From: Burkholderia sp. MS389
Lineage (GTDB): Bacteria; Pseudomonadota; Gammaproteobacteria; Burkholderiales; Burkholderiaceae
Direction of reading: 5' to 3'
DNA length: 64,000 nt
Assembly (NCBI RefSeq): GCF_016899425.1
Contig: NZ_CP045995.1
Span: forward strand, 1,984,001 to 2,048,000
Positions 54,633 through 63,791 of this stretch are shown here, piece after piece (within the stretch, counting starts at the first letter, position 1; every line of letters starts with the position of its first letter). The translations under genes and the position numbers were made by a program. Under the pieces are notes generated by a model. It was given only the letters and a program-made list of their open reading frames with translations, was not told the DNA's origin and searched no databases.

Positions 54633-55850
54633 TTACCGGCGGCGGTGAATGTCGTGCGTGACGAAGCCCGCGTCGTTGACGGGCAGCGCGAGGCCGTCCT
54701 TCACCGCGAGCGTCTTGCGGATGTCGTCGAGACCCGCGGACCAGTGGTCGCGCATCGTCGACAGACCGAACTGATAGTCCTTGTAGTGATGCTCGTACGC
54801 TTTCTGCTGATAGATCAGGTGCTGGATGTTGTATTTCTTCCCGCTCGACATCGCTTCGGCCTCGATGCACCACGGATCGTTCTTGCGCTGTTCTTCCGGC
54901 ACCTGTTCGAGCACGTGGCGCAGCACGTTGCGGTAGCGCTGTTCGCGCTGCAGCGTGTCGGTGACGAAACGCGTGCGGCTCGAATACTGCACGTCCTTCG
55001 TGCGCTCGGCGACGTCGGCCATCGTGCGCGGCAGCGGCCCGCGCGCGCTCCACAGATCGACCTGGAACGCGAGCGTGTCGCTGCGCGGGCGGGCGCGCAG
55101 CACTTCCATCAGCGGCGTGTTCGACACGACGCCGCCGTCCCAGTAGTACTCGCCGTCGATCTCGACGGGCGGGAACGCGGGCGGCAACGCACCGGACGCC
55201 ATGAAATGCTCGGGCTCGAGACGGATGCGCGAGTTGTCGAAGTACACGAAGTTGCCGGTACCGACGTTGACCGCGCCGACCGACACGCGCGTCTCGCCCG
55301 AATTGATCCGGTCGAAATCGCACAGTTTCAGCAGCGTCGTGCGCAGCGCCGACGTGTCGTACCAGCTGATTTTTTCCGGATGGTCGGACACGCCCGGCAG
55401 CGGCGGCGGAAAGCGCGGCACGAAAAAGCCCTGCTGGCCCTGCATCATCGCGCTGGCGGCCTGCGACGCGGTGAAGAACGTGCGGATCTGATCGATGCTG
55501 TTGAACAGCGCGAATTCGAACGCGGCCGGAATCGTCGGGAAGAACGCCGGCTGGCAGATCGTTTCCCAGAATTCGCGCAGGCGCTCGACGCGATGCTCGG
55601 GCGCATTGCCGGCGATCAGCGCGGTGTTGAGCGCGCCGATCGAGATGCCCGCGATCCAGTCGAGCGGAATGCCTGCTTCATGCAGCCCTTCGAATACGCC
55701 GGCCTGATACGCGCCGAGCGCGCCGCCGCCCTGCAGGACGAGCGCGATCGTTTCGTACGGCAGCGACCGCGCAGCGGCCGGCGCGCCGGCTTCGTGGCGC
55801 AGGTCCGCCGCATCGACGGCCTGCTTTTCTGTACGCGCGTGCGGTTTCAT
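54633..55850 (-). CDS. Patatin-like phospholipase
   Basis: A 405-residue patatin-family lipid acyl hydrolase. The oxyanion loop is QGGGALGAYQAGV, the nucleophile elbow GISIGALN (Ser near residue 72), and the catalytic Asp is in YYWDGGVVSNTP, completing a Ser-Asp dyad. The C-terminal ~120 residues are like DUF3734 (NIQHLIYQQKAYEHHYKDYQ). The gene is in line with bdhA and adc, so it may act in lipid or polyhydroxyalkanoate-linked metabolism. Confidence 0.93.
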   Translation of the reverse strand: MKPHARTEKQAVDAADLRHEAGAPAAARSLPYETIALVLQGGGALGAYQAGVFEGLHEAGIPLDWIAGISIGALNTALIAGNAPEHRVERLREFWETICQPAFFPTIPAAFEFALFNSIDQIRTFFTASQAASAMMQGQQGFFVPRFPPPLPGVSDHPEKISWYDTSALRTTLLKLCDFDRINSGETRVSVGAVNVGTGNFVYFDNSRIRLEPEHFMASGALPPAFPPVEIDGEYYWDGGVVSNTPLMEVLRARPRSDTLAFQVDLWSARGPLPRTMADVAERTKDVQYSSRTRFVTDTLQREQRYRNVLRHVLEQVPEEQRKNDPWCIEAEAMSSGKKYNIQHLIYQQKAYEHHYKDYQFGLSTMRDHWSAGLDDIRKTLAVKDGLALPVNDAGFVTHDIHRRR

Positions 55851-55972
55851 CAGTTGCTCCGAGAAATCCCGCCGTGGACGGCGGTGATGGATGGCGTGAC
55901 GTCGATCGACGGCACGCCATCTCGAGAAGGGCGGTGGCGCGGAAGTCGCCTACCGTCGGGGAAACGCCGGCG

Positions 55973-56758
55973 TTACTGCATGAACCAGCCGTGGCTGACG
56001 ACGAACGACTGGCCGGTGAGCGCGGCGCTCGGGAACGCCGACAGGAACAGCACCGTCTGCGCGACGTCCTGCACCGTCGTGAACACGCCGTCGACCGTGT
56101 TGCCGAGCATCACCTTCTTGATCACGTCCTCTTCGCTGATCCCGAGCTCCTTCGCCTGCTCCGGAATCTGCTTGTCGACCAGCGGCGTGCGCACGAAGCC
56201 CGGACACACGACGTGCGAGCGCACGTTGTGCTTCGCGCCTTCCTTCGCCAGCACGCGGGCCAGGCCGAGCAGGCCATGCTTGGCCGTCACGTACGCGGAC
56301 TTCAGCGGCGACGCCTCGTGCGAGTGCACCGAGCCCATGTAGATCACGACGCCGCCGCGATCGTCCTTGTACATGTGCTTGAGCGCGGCCTTCGTCGTCA
56401 GGAACGCGCCGTCCACGTGGATCGCCTGCATCTTCTTCCAGTCGGCGAACGAGTAGTTCTCGATCGGATTGACGATCTGGATGCCGGCGTTCGACACGAG
56501 GATGTCGACCGAGCCGAACGCGTCGGCCACCTTGTCGATGCCGCTGTTCACGGCGTCCTCGTTGGTCACGTCCATCGCGACGCCGATCGCCTTGCCGCCT
56601 GCCTTGACGATCTCGTCGGCGACCGCGTTCGCGCCGTCCTGGTTCAGGTCGGCGATCGCGACGGCCGCGCCTGCCTTGGCCAGCTCCAGCGCGATTTCCT
56701 TGCCGATGCCGCTCGCGGCGCCCGTGACGACTGCGGTCTTGCCATTCAGGTTGCTCAT
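55973..56758 (-). CDS. bdhA: 3-hydroxybutyrate dehydrogenase
   Basis: A 261-residue short-chain dehydrogenase closely resembling D-3-hydroxybutyrate dehydrogenases. The cofactor motif is [23 protein letters not shown] follows in [14 protein letters not shown], the catalytic Ser is in [11 protein letters not shown] and the YxxxK pair is YVTAK. The signature tail VVSHGWFMQ is typical of BdhA. It interconverts 3-hydroxybutyrate and acetoacetate, and stands between adc and the patatin gene, so the three may use ketone bodies or PHB products. Confidence 0.95.
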   Translation of the reverse strand: MSNLNGKTAVVTGAASGIGKEIALELAKAGAAVAIADLNQDGANAVADEIVKAGGKAIGVAMDVTNEDAVNSGIDKVADAFGSVDILVSNAGIQIVNPIENYSFADWKKMQAIHVDGAFLTTKAALKHMYKDDRGGVVIYMGSVHSHEASPLKSAYVTAKHGLLGLARVLAKEGAKHNVRSHVVCPGFVRTPLVDKQIPEQAKELGISEEDVIKKVMLGNTVDGVFTTVQDVAQTVLFLSAFPSAALTGQSFVVSHGWFMQ

Positions 56759-56810
56759 GTTCGAATTCCCGTGGTGAAAGGATTGACAGGGAGAAAGGAG
56801 TGCGGACGTG

Positions 56811-57551
56811 TTACTGGGCCAGATAATCGTAGACGACTTCGCCGAGGCCCAATGTCAAATCTGCGACGATGTGCCGGGCTTCGACGATCTCGAGCACGGG
56901 CAGGTCGGCCACCGGCGCGAGCGCGTGCGGCGCCAGCTCGAGCGATGCCGGGCCCGTCCATGCGCCCTTCATCTTGATGTCCTGCATGTAATAGCGCACC
57001 AGTTCGCATACGCGCGCGGTGCCGTCGACGTGCGGGATGATCTTCAGCAGGAAATTGGGGCCGGCGAGCCGTTTCGTCTGCTCGTCGATGTCGAGTTCCT
57101 TGTGCTTGTAGCCCATCGTGCCGGTCGCGACGCGCACCTTGCCGTAGTCGAGCGTGCCGAGGAGGTGGTCGGTGTTCACGTGCAGCGTGGGCGACGCGAG
57201 CTTCTTCGGGAAACCCCACAGCTCGCGGCCGCCGGCGATCGGCGGGTGATCGTCGAGATACATCGCGAGCGTATAGCCGCCCGGCTGGCCGTCGTATTCG
57301 ACGGGGATCACCTGGCCGCTTTCGGTGTAATCGCCGAAGCCGGTCGAATCGGCCATGCGAATGAATTCGTAATGCACGAGCGGCTCGGTGATTTGCAGCG
57401 GCTCGGGGACGATTTCACGAAGGCGGTCCGGATCGGTGCGGTACGTGATGATCAGAAACTCACGATCGACGAAACGGTACGGGCCCATCGGGAACGCAGG
57501 GCTGGTCAACGGCATCGCAAACGCTTTCGATCGGACATCGCTGGGTTTCAT
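56811..57551 (-). CDS. adc: Acetoacetate decarboxylase
   Basis: A 246-residue acetoacetate decarboxylase, the typical length. It converts acetoacetate to acetone and CO2 through a Schiff base on a Lys, here in [15 protein letters not shown]. Other family segments are [20 protein letters not shown] and [26 protein letters not shown] precedes the ATG at 57551. It is the first gene of adc-bdhA-patatin. Confidence 0.95.
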   Translation of the reverse strand: MKPSDVRSKAFAMPLTSPAFPMGPYRFVDREFLIITYRTDPDRLREIVPEPLQITEPLVHYEFIRMADSTGFGDYTESGQVIPVEYDGQPGGYTLAMYLDDHPPIAGGRELWGFPKKLASPTLHVNTDHLLGTLDYGKVRVATGTMGYKHKELDIDEQTKRLAGPNFLLKIIPHVDGTARVCELVRYYMQDIKMKGAWTGPASLELAPHALAPVADLPVLEIVEARHIVADLTLGLGEVVYDYLAQ

Positions 57552-57984
57552 GCGGACTCCTTGTTGTTGATCGCTTCGTGGATGAGTGGTCGTAATCGTA
57601 TGCCTGTGCGTTGCCGTTGTGCGATGCCGCATATGGAATTAATTGTTGCCGATTTCGAATTATTTGCGGCGTAAATATTGAGATGAACGGTGTAAAACGG
57701 CGGTGTCGGCACCCGGCCGCGTCAGCGTCGCACGCGTCGATGACGCCATCATGTGAAAAAGGTGAGTCTTTACGGGAAGCAGGGTGAGCTTTTGCGGGAA
57801 GCCCGGCGCGGGAATATGACAATTGTGTGAACTTGTGTTGCAGTGCAGGTTCTAAGTGCGTTCGCCGCGCGGTCCTCGTCTGGGCGGCTGCCGCCTTAAG
57901 CACCGCCTAAGCGGTCACGTCCTAGCATCGTTCGTCTCTGGCCGGGCCACTGGCCGATCATTCATGCCTCACGCAACCGGATTC
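57552..57984. other. Divergent region with two outlying iterons
   Basis: About 430 bp between adc and the PAP2 gene. AT-richer sequence lies at 57640-57680, near the adc promoter. The pair of inverted iterons at 57760-57799 is the other clear feature. Confidence 0.45.
57760..57799 (-). repeat. Two outlying iterons, inverted relative to the origin
   Basis: AGGTGAGTCTTTACGGGA (57760-57777) and GGGTGAGCTTTTGCGGGA (57782-57799), 22 bp apart, the same phase as the tightest origin iterons. They are the farthest copies found, 16.4 kb from the array. Confidence 0.75.
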
Positions 57985-58566
57985 ATGCAGAACCTCAATC
58001 TCGCCCTCTTTTCCGCCATCAACGCCGGGGGTGCGCCGCACCCGGGCGTTGCCCGCCTCGCGATCTTCGCCGCCGACTGGCTCGTCTATGCGCTGCCCGC
58101 GATGCTGCTGCTGACCTGGATCTTCGGTGCGCGCCCCTCGCGGCGCCAGGCGATCGAAGCCGGCGTCGGCGTCTGCGTGGCGCTCGTGCTCGCGCAGGCG
58201 CTCGGGCATGTCTGGTTCTCGCCGCGCCCGTTCATGGCCGGCGTCGGCACGCAGTTGATTCCGCATGCGCCGGACAGCTCGTTTCCGAGCGATCACATGA
58301 CGTTCGCGTGGAGCATGGCGGTCGGCCTGCTGCTCGGCGGCACGACGCGGGTCACCGGTTTCGTGATGGCCGCGATGGCCGTGGCGATCGCATGGGGACG
58401 CGTCTATGCGGGCGTGCACTGGCCGTTCGATATGGCGGGCGGCGTGCTGGTCGGCACGGTCGGCGCGCTGGCCGCACACCTGTACGGGCACCGCGTGACC
58501 GCGCTGCTCGAACGGCTCGGCGATTCGGTGCATGCGGTCGTGATGGGGCGCCGGCGGGCGCCGTAG
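57985..58566 (+). CDS. PAP2-family phosphatase (BcrC-like undecaprenyl-diphosphatase)
   Basis: A membrane phosphatase of about 193 residues beginning MQNLNLALFSAINAG, as in BcrC-type enzymes. The three PAP2 motifs are visible: a degenerate first part before SPRPF, PSDHMTFAWSMA, and GRVYAGVHWPFDMAGG. Five or six membrane helices alternate with them. BcrC recycles undecaprenyl diphosphate for cell-wall synthesis. An ATG at 57964 would add seven residues. Confidence 0.9.
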   Translation: MQNLNLALFSAINAGGAPHPGVARLAIFAADWLVYALPAMLLLTWIFGARPSRRQAIEAGVGVCVALVLAQALGHVWFSPRPFMAGVGTQLIPHAPDSSFPSDHMTFAWSMAVGLLLGGTTRVTGFVMAAMAVAIAWGRVYAGVHWPFDMAGGVLVGTVGALAAHLYGHRVTALLERLGDSVHAVVMGRRRAP

Positions 58567-58590
58567 GTGCAAGGAAGCGGCAGGACGCCG

Positions 58591-58824
58591 TCAGCCGGAC
58601 GAGCCCGGTGTGCGGGCCGATTCGGCCGAGGCGGATGGACCGCCACCCGCGTCGCGCAGCTCGGGTGTATCGGCCGGATGCCGCGCGGTATCGCGGTCGA
58701 GGGCGCTTTCCGTGAGGATCGCGCACATCGCGACGAACAGCGCGACGACGACCGCGGCGAGGCCGCAATAGCCGGCGATCTTCAGGTGGCGAAGGAAGGG
58801 CGAAGCGTGGCTTTCTTTTGTCAT
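58591..58824 (-). CDS. Small single-helix membrane protein
   Basis: A 77-residue protein with one membrane helix near residues 17-38 (YCGLAAVVVALFVAMCAILT), a short positive N-terminus and a Ser/Ala/Asp-rich tail. AGGAG lies nine bases before the ATG at 58824, which supports a real gene. No family recognised. It converges on the PAP2 gene. Confidence 0.65.
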   Translation of the reverse strand: MTKESHASPFLRHLKIAGYCGLAAVVVALFVAMCAILTESALDRDTARHPADTPELRDAGGGPSASAESARTPGSSG

Positions 58825-58972
58825 GACCGGGCGCTCCTGGGCGGGCTGCGGCGGCTGTCGCCCGACAGCGGCGCGCAGACATAGATATATACCAGCCGCG
58901 ATGCCGGTGCCAAGCCCGCTGCTGCGCGGGCGCCACGATTGTTGCAACCGCCCGGCAACCGGGCGCCCCCGC

Positions 58973-59794
58973 TCAGTCTTCCAGCGTTTCGTGCACGGCC
59001 GCCGCGCCGCGCTTCCAGTAGGCCGCCGCGCGGATGCGCGACTTGTCGATGCCGCGTTCGCCGGTCAGGTGCTGGCGCACCGCGCGCATCGACAGTGCTT
59101 CGCCGGCTGCCCACACGTAGCCGTCGCCGGACGGCGGCAGCGGCAGATCGCGGACGGCGTTCAGCAGCGTGTCGCCGTTCGCCGTGTCGGCTTCGGCGCG
59201 GAAGCGCCAGATTTCATGCACGTCGGCGCGCGTCTCGAACGAGATCTGCGCGGTGCGATCCGCGACTTCCAGCACGACCGCCGCGCGCGCACCGGCCGGC
59301 AGTTCCTCGAGGCGTCGTGCGATGGCCGGCAGCGCCGTATCGTCGCCGATCAGCAAATGCCAGTCGAAATCGGTCGGGACCACGAACGAACCGCGCGGGC
59401 CGCCGATGCCGAGCCATTGGCCGACACGCGCTTGCGCGGCCCACTGCGATGCGGGGCCGGGATGGTTCAGCACGAATTCCAGATCGAGTTCTCCGGCGGC
59501 GCGATCGAAGCGGCGCGGCGTGAAGTCGCGCGCGACCGGCTTCGGTTCGCCTTCCGGAAACTCGGGGCCGTTCGCGCCGAGCGTCGGCAGCGCGGGCCGT
59601 TCCGCGCCGGGCGGCGGGAAAAAGACCTTCACGTGATCGTCGAACGACGCGGATTCGAAATCCGCGAGATCGAGGCCGCCGAGCGTGACGCGCAGCAGGT
59701 GCGGCGTCACGGTATGCACGCGCAGCACCTGCAGCAGGCGGAACTTGAGGGTGTGGCGCACGCGGGTGACGGTGCGTTCGGACGTGTTCTGCAT
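58973..59794 (-). CDS. Siderophore-interacting protein (NAD(P)H ferric-siderophore reductase)
   Basis: A 273-residue flavoprotein of the SIP/ViuB family. The N-terminal FAD domain reads LLRVTLGGLDLADFES and DFTPRRFDRAAGELDLEFVL. The C-terminal SIP domain has HLLIGDDTALPAIARRLEEL and YVWAAGEALSMRAVRQHL. It reduces ferric siderophores in the cytoplasm to free iron. AAGGAG precedes the ATG. It lies 38 bp downstream of the PadR gene, the same pairing as nfeR/nfeF (yqjI/yqjH) in E. coli. Confidence 0.93.
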   Translation of the reverse strand: MQNTSERTVTRVRHTLKFRLLQVLRVHTVTPHLLRVTLGGLDLADFESASFDDHVKVFFPPPGAERPALPTLGANGPEFPEGEPKPVARDFTPRRFDRAAGELDLEFVLNHPGPASQWAAQARVGQWLGIGGPRGSFVVPTDFDWHLLIGDDTALPAIARRLEELPAGARAAVVLEVADRTAQISFETRADVHEIWRFRAEADTANGDTLLNAVRDLPLPPSGDGYVWAAGEALSMRAVRQHLTGERGIDKSRIRAAAYWKRGAAAVHETLED

Positions 59795-59832
59795 CGATCC
59801 GTTCTCCTTGGGTGGTGACGGGGCGGCGCGGA

Positions 59833-60546
59833 TCACGCGCCGGCGCCGCCTTCGATTTCAGCCGTCGCGCGGCGCATGATGGCCGCGATGCGGCGCTGTT
59901 CGTCGGCATCGGCGGCGCTCTTGTGCAGCAGCGCGCGCTTGAGCGCGAGACGCGCCTCGACGAATTCCGGCAGCCAGCCGGCCTGCGATTCGTCCTGCGC
60001 GTCGGCGCCCGCCGATTCCCCGGCGAACGCGCGGCGCATGAATTCCATCTTGCGAGCGAGGTGCGTGAGGCGCGCGAACAGCGTGTCGACTCTTTCGCGC
60101 TGGGCGTCGAGATGCACGCGGCCGGCGTCGGTCAGCGCATAGCGCTTGCGGTTGCCTTCCGCCTGCGACGCGACGAAGCCGACTTCGTCGAGATACGTGA
60201 GCGCCGGATACACCATGCCGGGGCTCGGGCTGTAGAAACCGTTCGAGCGCGTGTCGAGCGCCTTGATCAGTTCGTAGCCGTGGCTCGGTTGTTCGGCCAC
60301 CAGCGCGAGCAGCAGCAGCTGGAGATCGTCGGAGCTGAACTGGCGGCCGCGCGGCATCGCGTCGTCGCCGAAATCGCCAAAGCCGCCGCGCCCGCCCCGG
60401 CCGCCGAACGGGTTGCCGCCGCCAAACGGATCGTGGCCGCGGCGATGGCGGCCGATCGCGTGCAAGACGCCGGCAAACCAGTCAGGGCCGGCATGCGCAC
60501 CATGACCGTCGCATCGGGCATGGCCGCGGAAGTGATTGTGTCGCAT
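59833..60546 (-). CDS. PadR-family regulator with His/Gly-rich N-terminus (NfeR-like)
   Basis: A 237-residue PadR regulator. The HTH is in QLLLLALVAEQPSHGYELIK, followed by SPSPGMVYPALTYLDEVGFV and the C-terminal dimerisation helices. The first ~60 residues are rich in His and Gly (MRHNHFRGHARCDGHGAHAG), as in E. coli NfeR (YqjI), where such a tail is linked to nickel/iron sensing. An ATATCTAAAGATAT dyad lies 25 bp upstream of the start. With the SIP gene it forms a small metal-responsive operon. Confidence 0.9.
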   Translation of the reverse strand: MRHNHFRGHARCDGHGAHAGPDWFAGVLHAIGRHRRGHDPFGGGNPFGGRGGRGGFGDFGDDAMPRGRQFSSDDLQLLLLALVAEQPSHGYELIKALDTRSNGFYSPSPGMVYPALTYLDEVGFVASQAEGNRKRYALTDAGRVHLDAQRERVDTLFARLTHLARKMEFMRRAFAGESAGADAQDESQAGWLPEFVEARLALKRALLHKSAADADEQRRIAAIMRRATAEIEGGAGA

Positions 60547-60571
60547 GATCGTATCCTATATTTCGTAAAAC

Positions 60572-60585
60572 ATATCTAAAGATAT
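60572..60585. promoter_or_regulatory. Operator for the PadR/NfeR-like regulator
   Basis: ATATCTAAAGATAT is a perfect 14-bp dyad in AT-rich sequence 25 bp before the PadR start, overlapping the likely promoter. A related half (TATATATCGAAAGATA) follows it. Confidence 0.65.
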
Positions 60586-60996
60586 ATATCGAAAGATAGA
60601 GTGTCAAGGGCGATTAATTGGGGGCGGGATGGGGGGCCGAGCTGTGGTGGAGGGCTTGCGGGCAGCGGTCCTGCCTGATCGCTTGGGAGTGAGGCGGCGA
60701 ACTCGAACGTAGCAGATTGGCACCTACATGCGCGTAATGTCGGTTCCGGTCCGCGTGCGGTGGGCTTTGAAAAATGCTCTGCGTCGAGAGACTTGGGGGA
60801 TAGCCGGCATTCGAGCATTCCCGTCGCTTCAGATAGAGCGACGGAAAGTGTTTTTCGTCAAATAACATGAAAAATTGCTAATCGGCATACCGATTTGTTA
60901 CCTGTGTGTCACATTTTGGTAAACTCGCGCGCAGCCGCCCGCTATTTAGAACAGCAACATCCGGCGGATCATAATGAATCAAACTGAGAGACGGTC
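60586..60996. other. Intergenic region upstream of vgrG
   Basis: About 410 bp without a supportable gene. The last 150 bp are AT-richer and probably contain the vgrG promoter (TTTGGTAAAC near 60916). An 8-codon open frame ATGAATCAA...TCGTGA (60974-61000) overlaps the vgrG start codon. Confidence 0.4.
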
Positions 60997-63780
60997 GTGA
61001 ATATCCGAGAGTCATTCCGCAATTTCGTATCGGGAATCGATGCGAATCGCCGGCCAGTCGTGCTGAATTGGGGTAAGGCGCAGCACGCGCTGGGGTCGAA
61101 GATCGCGTTGCAGCACGCGAGCATTCGTGAAAGCCTGATGACAGGCATCAGCGGTCATTTGACCTGCATTTCTCAGCAGGGCGATCTGCCTCCGAAGCTT
61201 TTCATTGGAGCGCCGGTCTCAATCGGTATCGTCACGGACCGCGGCCAAGTGCATGCCATCAACGCAATTATTAGCGCCGTTCAGGTCGGACGGACCGACG
61301 GGGAGTTGACGGTTTACCAGTTCGCCGTGACTGACGCGTTGAACCTGCTGCACAAGCGCACCAACTCTCGCATCTTTCGTAACGTGAGCGTGGTCGATGT
61401 ACTTGGCGTCGTCCTGAGCGAATGGCGACAGCGTAGTGTGGCCCTTGCGCAGGCGTTCGAGTTCGACCTGTCGCAACTCGATAGATCCCGCTATCCGGTT
61501 CGCTCTTTCGTACGTCAGGTCAACGAATCTGATGCCCGTTTCATCTCCCGGATTGCGCGTCGCGACGGCATCACGCTGTTCGTGCGCGCCGGACGGGTAA
61601 GCGGGGAGACGAAAGACGGCGATTCTCCCGTGCATGCGCTGGTGTTCTGCGATGACCCTCGGAAACTGGGCGAGTCCGCCGCGGGTATAGTGCGGGTTCA
61701 TCCACGAGACGCTGGAACGGAACAGCGCGATACCATCACCGCTCTGACGATGCGTCAGCAACTGATTTCGGGGGAATCGGGGCGCCCTTCGTGGGACTAT
61801 CGATATGCCCGCGTGGACCAGTCCAGTGCATCGACAAGGATCGATCAAGGCGAATCGGGTAACGATCTCGCGAAATTGCTGACGGACATCGTGATCGACG
61901 TCCCGCATATGGCGGACTCGTGGGCAGACCACGAACGGATGACGGAAGATCGCATTCTGGCTCATGAAGCGCAGGCGGTGCGATACGACGGCGTGAGCGG
62001 AATTCGCGACCTTGCAGTCGGCGCATGGATCACGATCGCCGGAGAGGACGAGTGGGGCGCGCTCCCGTCCGACAAGCAGCAATTCGTGATTACATCATTG
62101 CACCACGAGATCTGGAACAATCTGCCCAAAGGGTTGAGCGAGCGCGCGCAGGCACTGTTCGCCGCCAGCCACACGCTTCAGCAACCACAGTCGCTGAGCG
62201 ATGGAGATCCGTCTGGTCAGGATACGCGCTACGAAAATACGTTCTCGTGCGTGCCGCGTGGCACGCCTCTCACGCCGCCTTACGATCCCAAGACTGACCT
62301 TCCGCCGACGCCGTTGATTACCGGGCGCGTGGTCGGGGCCGATGGCGAGGAGGTCAGTTGCGACGAGAATGGCTGCGTGTTCGTGCAGATTCTCGGGCAG
62401 GATTCCCGCGATCATGCGCACGCGCAGGGTGCCGGGACAAACAGCAACGAGAGCGACAGCGCACCGATTCGCGTGGCATCCAGTCTGGCCGGGCCGAATT
62501 TCGGCGAGACGTTCTTGCCGCGGGTGGGCACCGAAGTTCTGCTCGGGAGCCTCGGCGGAGATCCGGACAGGTTGGTCATCATCGGCGTACTGGCAAACGG
62601 CGCGAACATGCCGGCGAGTTTCACTCATACCGGCAGTTTGCCCGGCAATCGCTTTCTTTCCGGTATCAAGACGAAGGAAATCAAGGGGCAGCGCTACAAC
62701 CAACTTCGTCTCGACGACACACCGCAACAAATCAGCGCGCAGCTTGCATCGGAGCACGCGCATAGTCAGTTGAATCTCGGCTATCTGACGCAACCGCGTG
62801 ATAACGGACAGGGTGCTGACCGCGGCCAAGGTGCCGAATTGCGCACCGACGCGGCAGCCGCGTTGCGCGCGGCGCAAGGGATGCTTTTGACCACCTACGC
62901 GCGTACTCAGGCGAGCGGCGGACAGCTTGATCGCGATGAACTCGTCGAATTGCTCGGCGAGTGCGCGGAGCTGTTCAAGGCGTTGGGTGATTACGCCGGA
63001 CAGCACGGTGGCACGGCGACCGATGCGACGGGGCAGCAAGCTGTCGTGACCGCCTTCAAGGGTTGGACGCCAGGCGGTCATGCGTCCGGCGGCGATCGTG
63101 CGCCGAACGCTGACGCAGGCGATTCTCAGGCGCTGATGGCATTTGGCGCAAAGGCCGGTGCGCTCAATATCACTCCCAAGACTTACGTGACCTACGCTGG
63201 CGAGAACATCGATCAGATCGCGCAGCAGAACCTGCAATTCGCCGGGGGGCAGCGCGTGATCACGACGGCTGGCAAGGGAATCCACCTGTTCGGGCGCGGG
63301 GAAGGCGTCCGCGCGATTGCCGGCGAAGGCCCCGTTGTCTTGCAGGCGCAACAGGACACGCTCGCGGCGACCGCGCAGAAGGGGATACAGATCATGTCGG
63401 TCGGCGACGAAGTGTTGATCTCGGGTAAGTCGATCCGGTTCGTCGCGGAAGACGGAAGCTACGTGAAGGTCGGTGGCGGCGTCGAGGTCGGTTCCGACGG
63501 TGCGTTCACCGCACACACGGCGGGACATGATTTCGTCGGTCCGAAGACGGACCACGTTGCGCCGCCGGCGTTCAATCGCGGAGGAGCCGATCAGAAGTTC
63601 CGCTTGCGGTACCCGGGCACCGACGGTGACGATGGTACGCATCCCGTGCCGAATCGTCCGTACAAGATCACGCTGCGCAATGGCCAGGTCATTAATGGTG
63701 TCTCGGATGCACACGGGTTGACGGAGCTTGCATCGAGCGACGCGATGCACATTGCACACATTCAGGTTTTCGACGCTTAA
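60997..63780 (+). CDS. vgrG: T6SS spike protein VgrG
   Basis: A 927-residue VgrG (TssI). The N-terminal gp27-like domain spans about residues 1-400, with YPVRSFVRQVNESDARFISR and a strongly conserved VHPRDAGTEQRD-like loop. It is followed by the gp5 OB-fold (GRVVGADGEEVSCDENGCVF, then FLPRVGTEVLLGSLGGDPDR), and a C-terminal region with a DUF2345-type beta-helix (GIQIMSVGDEVLISGKSIRF). VgrG trimers pierce target cells. The start is GTG, overlapping a minigene stop. The end is followed by an effector gene 11 bp on. Codon use is less GC-rich than in the housekeeping neighbours. Confidence 0.93.
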   Translation: MNIRESFRNFVSGIDANRRPVVLNWGKAQHALGSKIALQHASIRESLMTGISGHLTCISQQGDLPPKLFIGAPVSIGIVTDRGQVHAINAIISAVQVGRTDGELTVYQFAVTDALNLLHKRTNSRIFRNVSVVDVLGVVLSEWRQRSVALAQAFEFDLSQLDRSRYPVRSFVRQVNESDARFISRIARRDGITLFVRAGRVSGETKDGDSPVHALVFCDDPRKLGESAAGIVRVHPRDAGTEQRDTITALTMRQQLISGESGRPSWDYRYARVDQSSASTRIDQGESGNDLAKLLTDIVIDVPHMADSWADHERMTEDRILAHEAQAVRYDGVSGIRDLAVGAWITIAGEDEWGALPSDKQQFVITSLHHEIWNNLPKGLSERAQALFAASHTLQQPQSLSDGDPSGQDTRYENTFSCVPRGTPLTPPYDPKTDLPPTPLITGRVVGADGEEVSCDENGCVFVQILGQDSRDHAHAQGAGTNSNESDSAPIRVASSLAGPNFGETFLPRVGTEVLLGSLGGDPDRLVIIGVLANGANMPASFTHTGSLPGNRFLSGIKTKEIKGQRYNQLRLDDTPQQISAQLASEHAHSQLNLGYLTQPRDNGQGADRGQGAELRTDAAAALRAAQGMLLTTYARTQASGGQLDRDELVELLGECAELFKALGDYAGQHGGTATDATGQQAVVTAFKGWTPGGHASGGDRAPNADAGDSQALMAFGAKAGALNITPKTYVTYAGENIDQIAQQNLQFAGGQRVITTAGKGIHLFGRGEGVRAIAGEGPVVLQAQQDTLAATAQKGIQIMSVGDEVLISGKSIRFVAEDGSYVKVGGGVEVGSDGAFTAHTAGHDFVGPKTDHVAPPAFNRGGADQKFRLRYPGTDGDDGTHPVPNRPYKITLRNGQVINGVSDAHGLTELASSDAMHIAHIQVFDA

Positions 63781-63791
63781 GGCAGGCGATC

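Noticed and set aside
60718-60731. A sigma-54-like TGGCAC...TGC sequence upstream of vgrG.
   Set aside because: The spacing between the GG and GC elements is one base short of the -24/-12 consensus, and there is no bacterial enhancer-binding protein site I can support.
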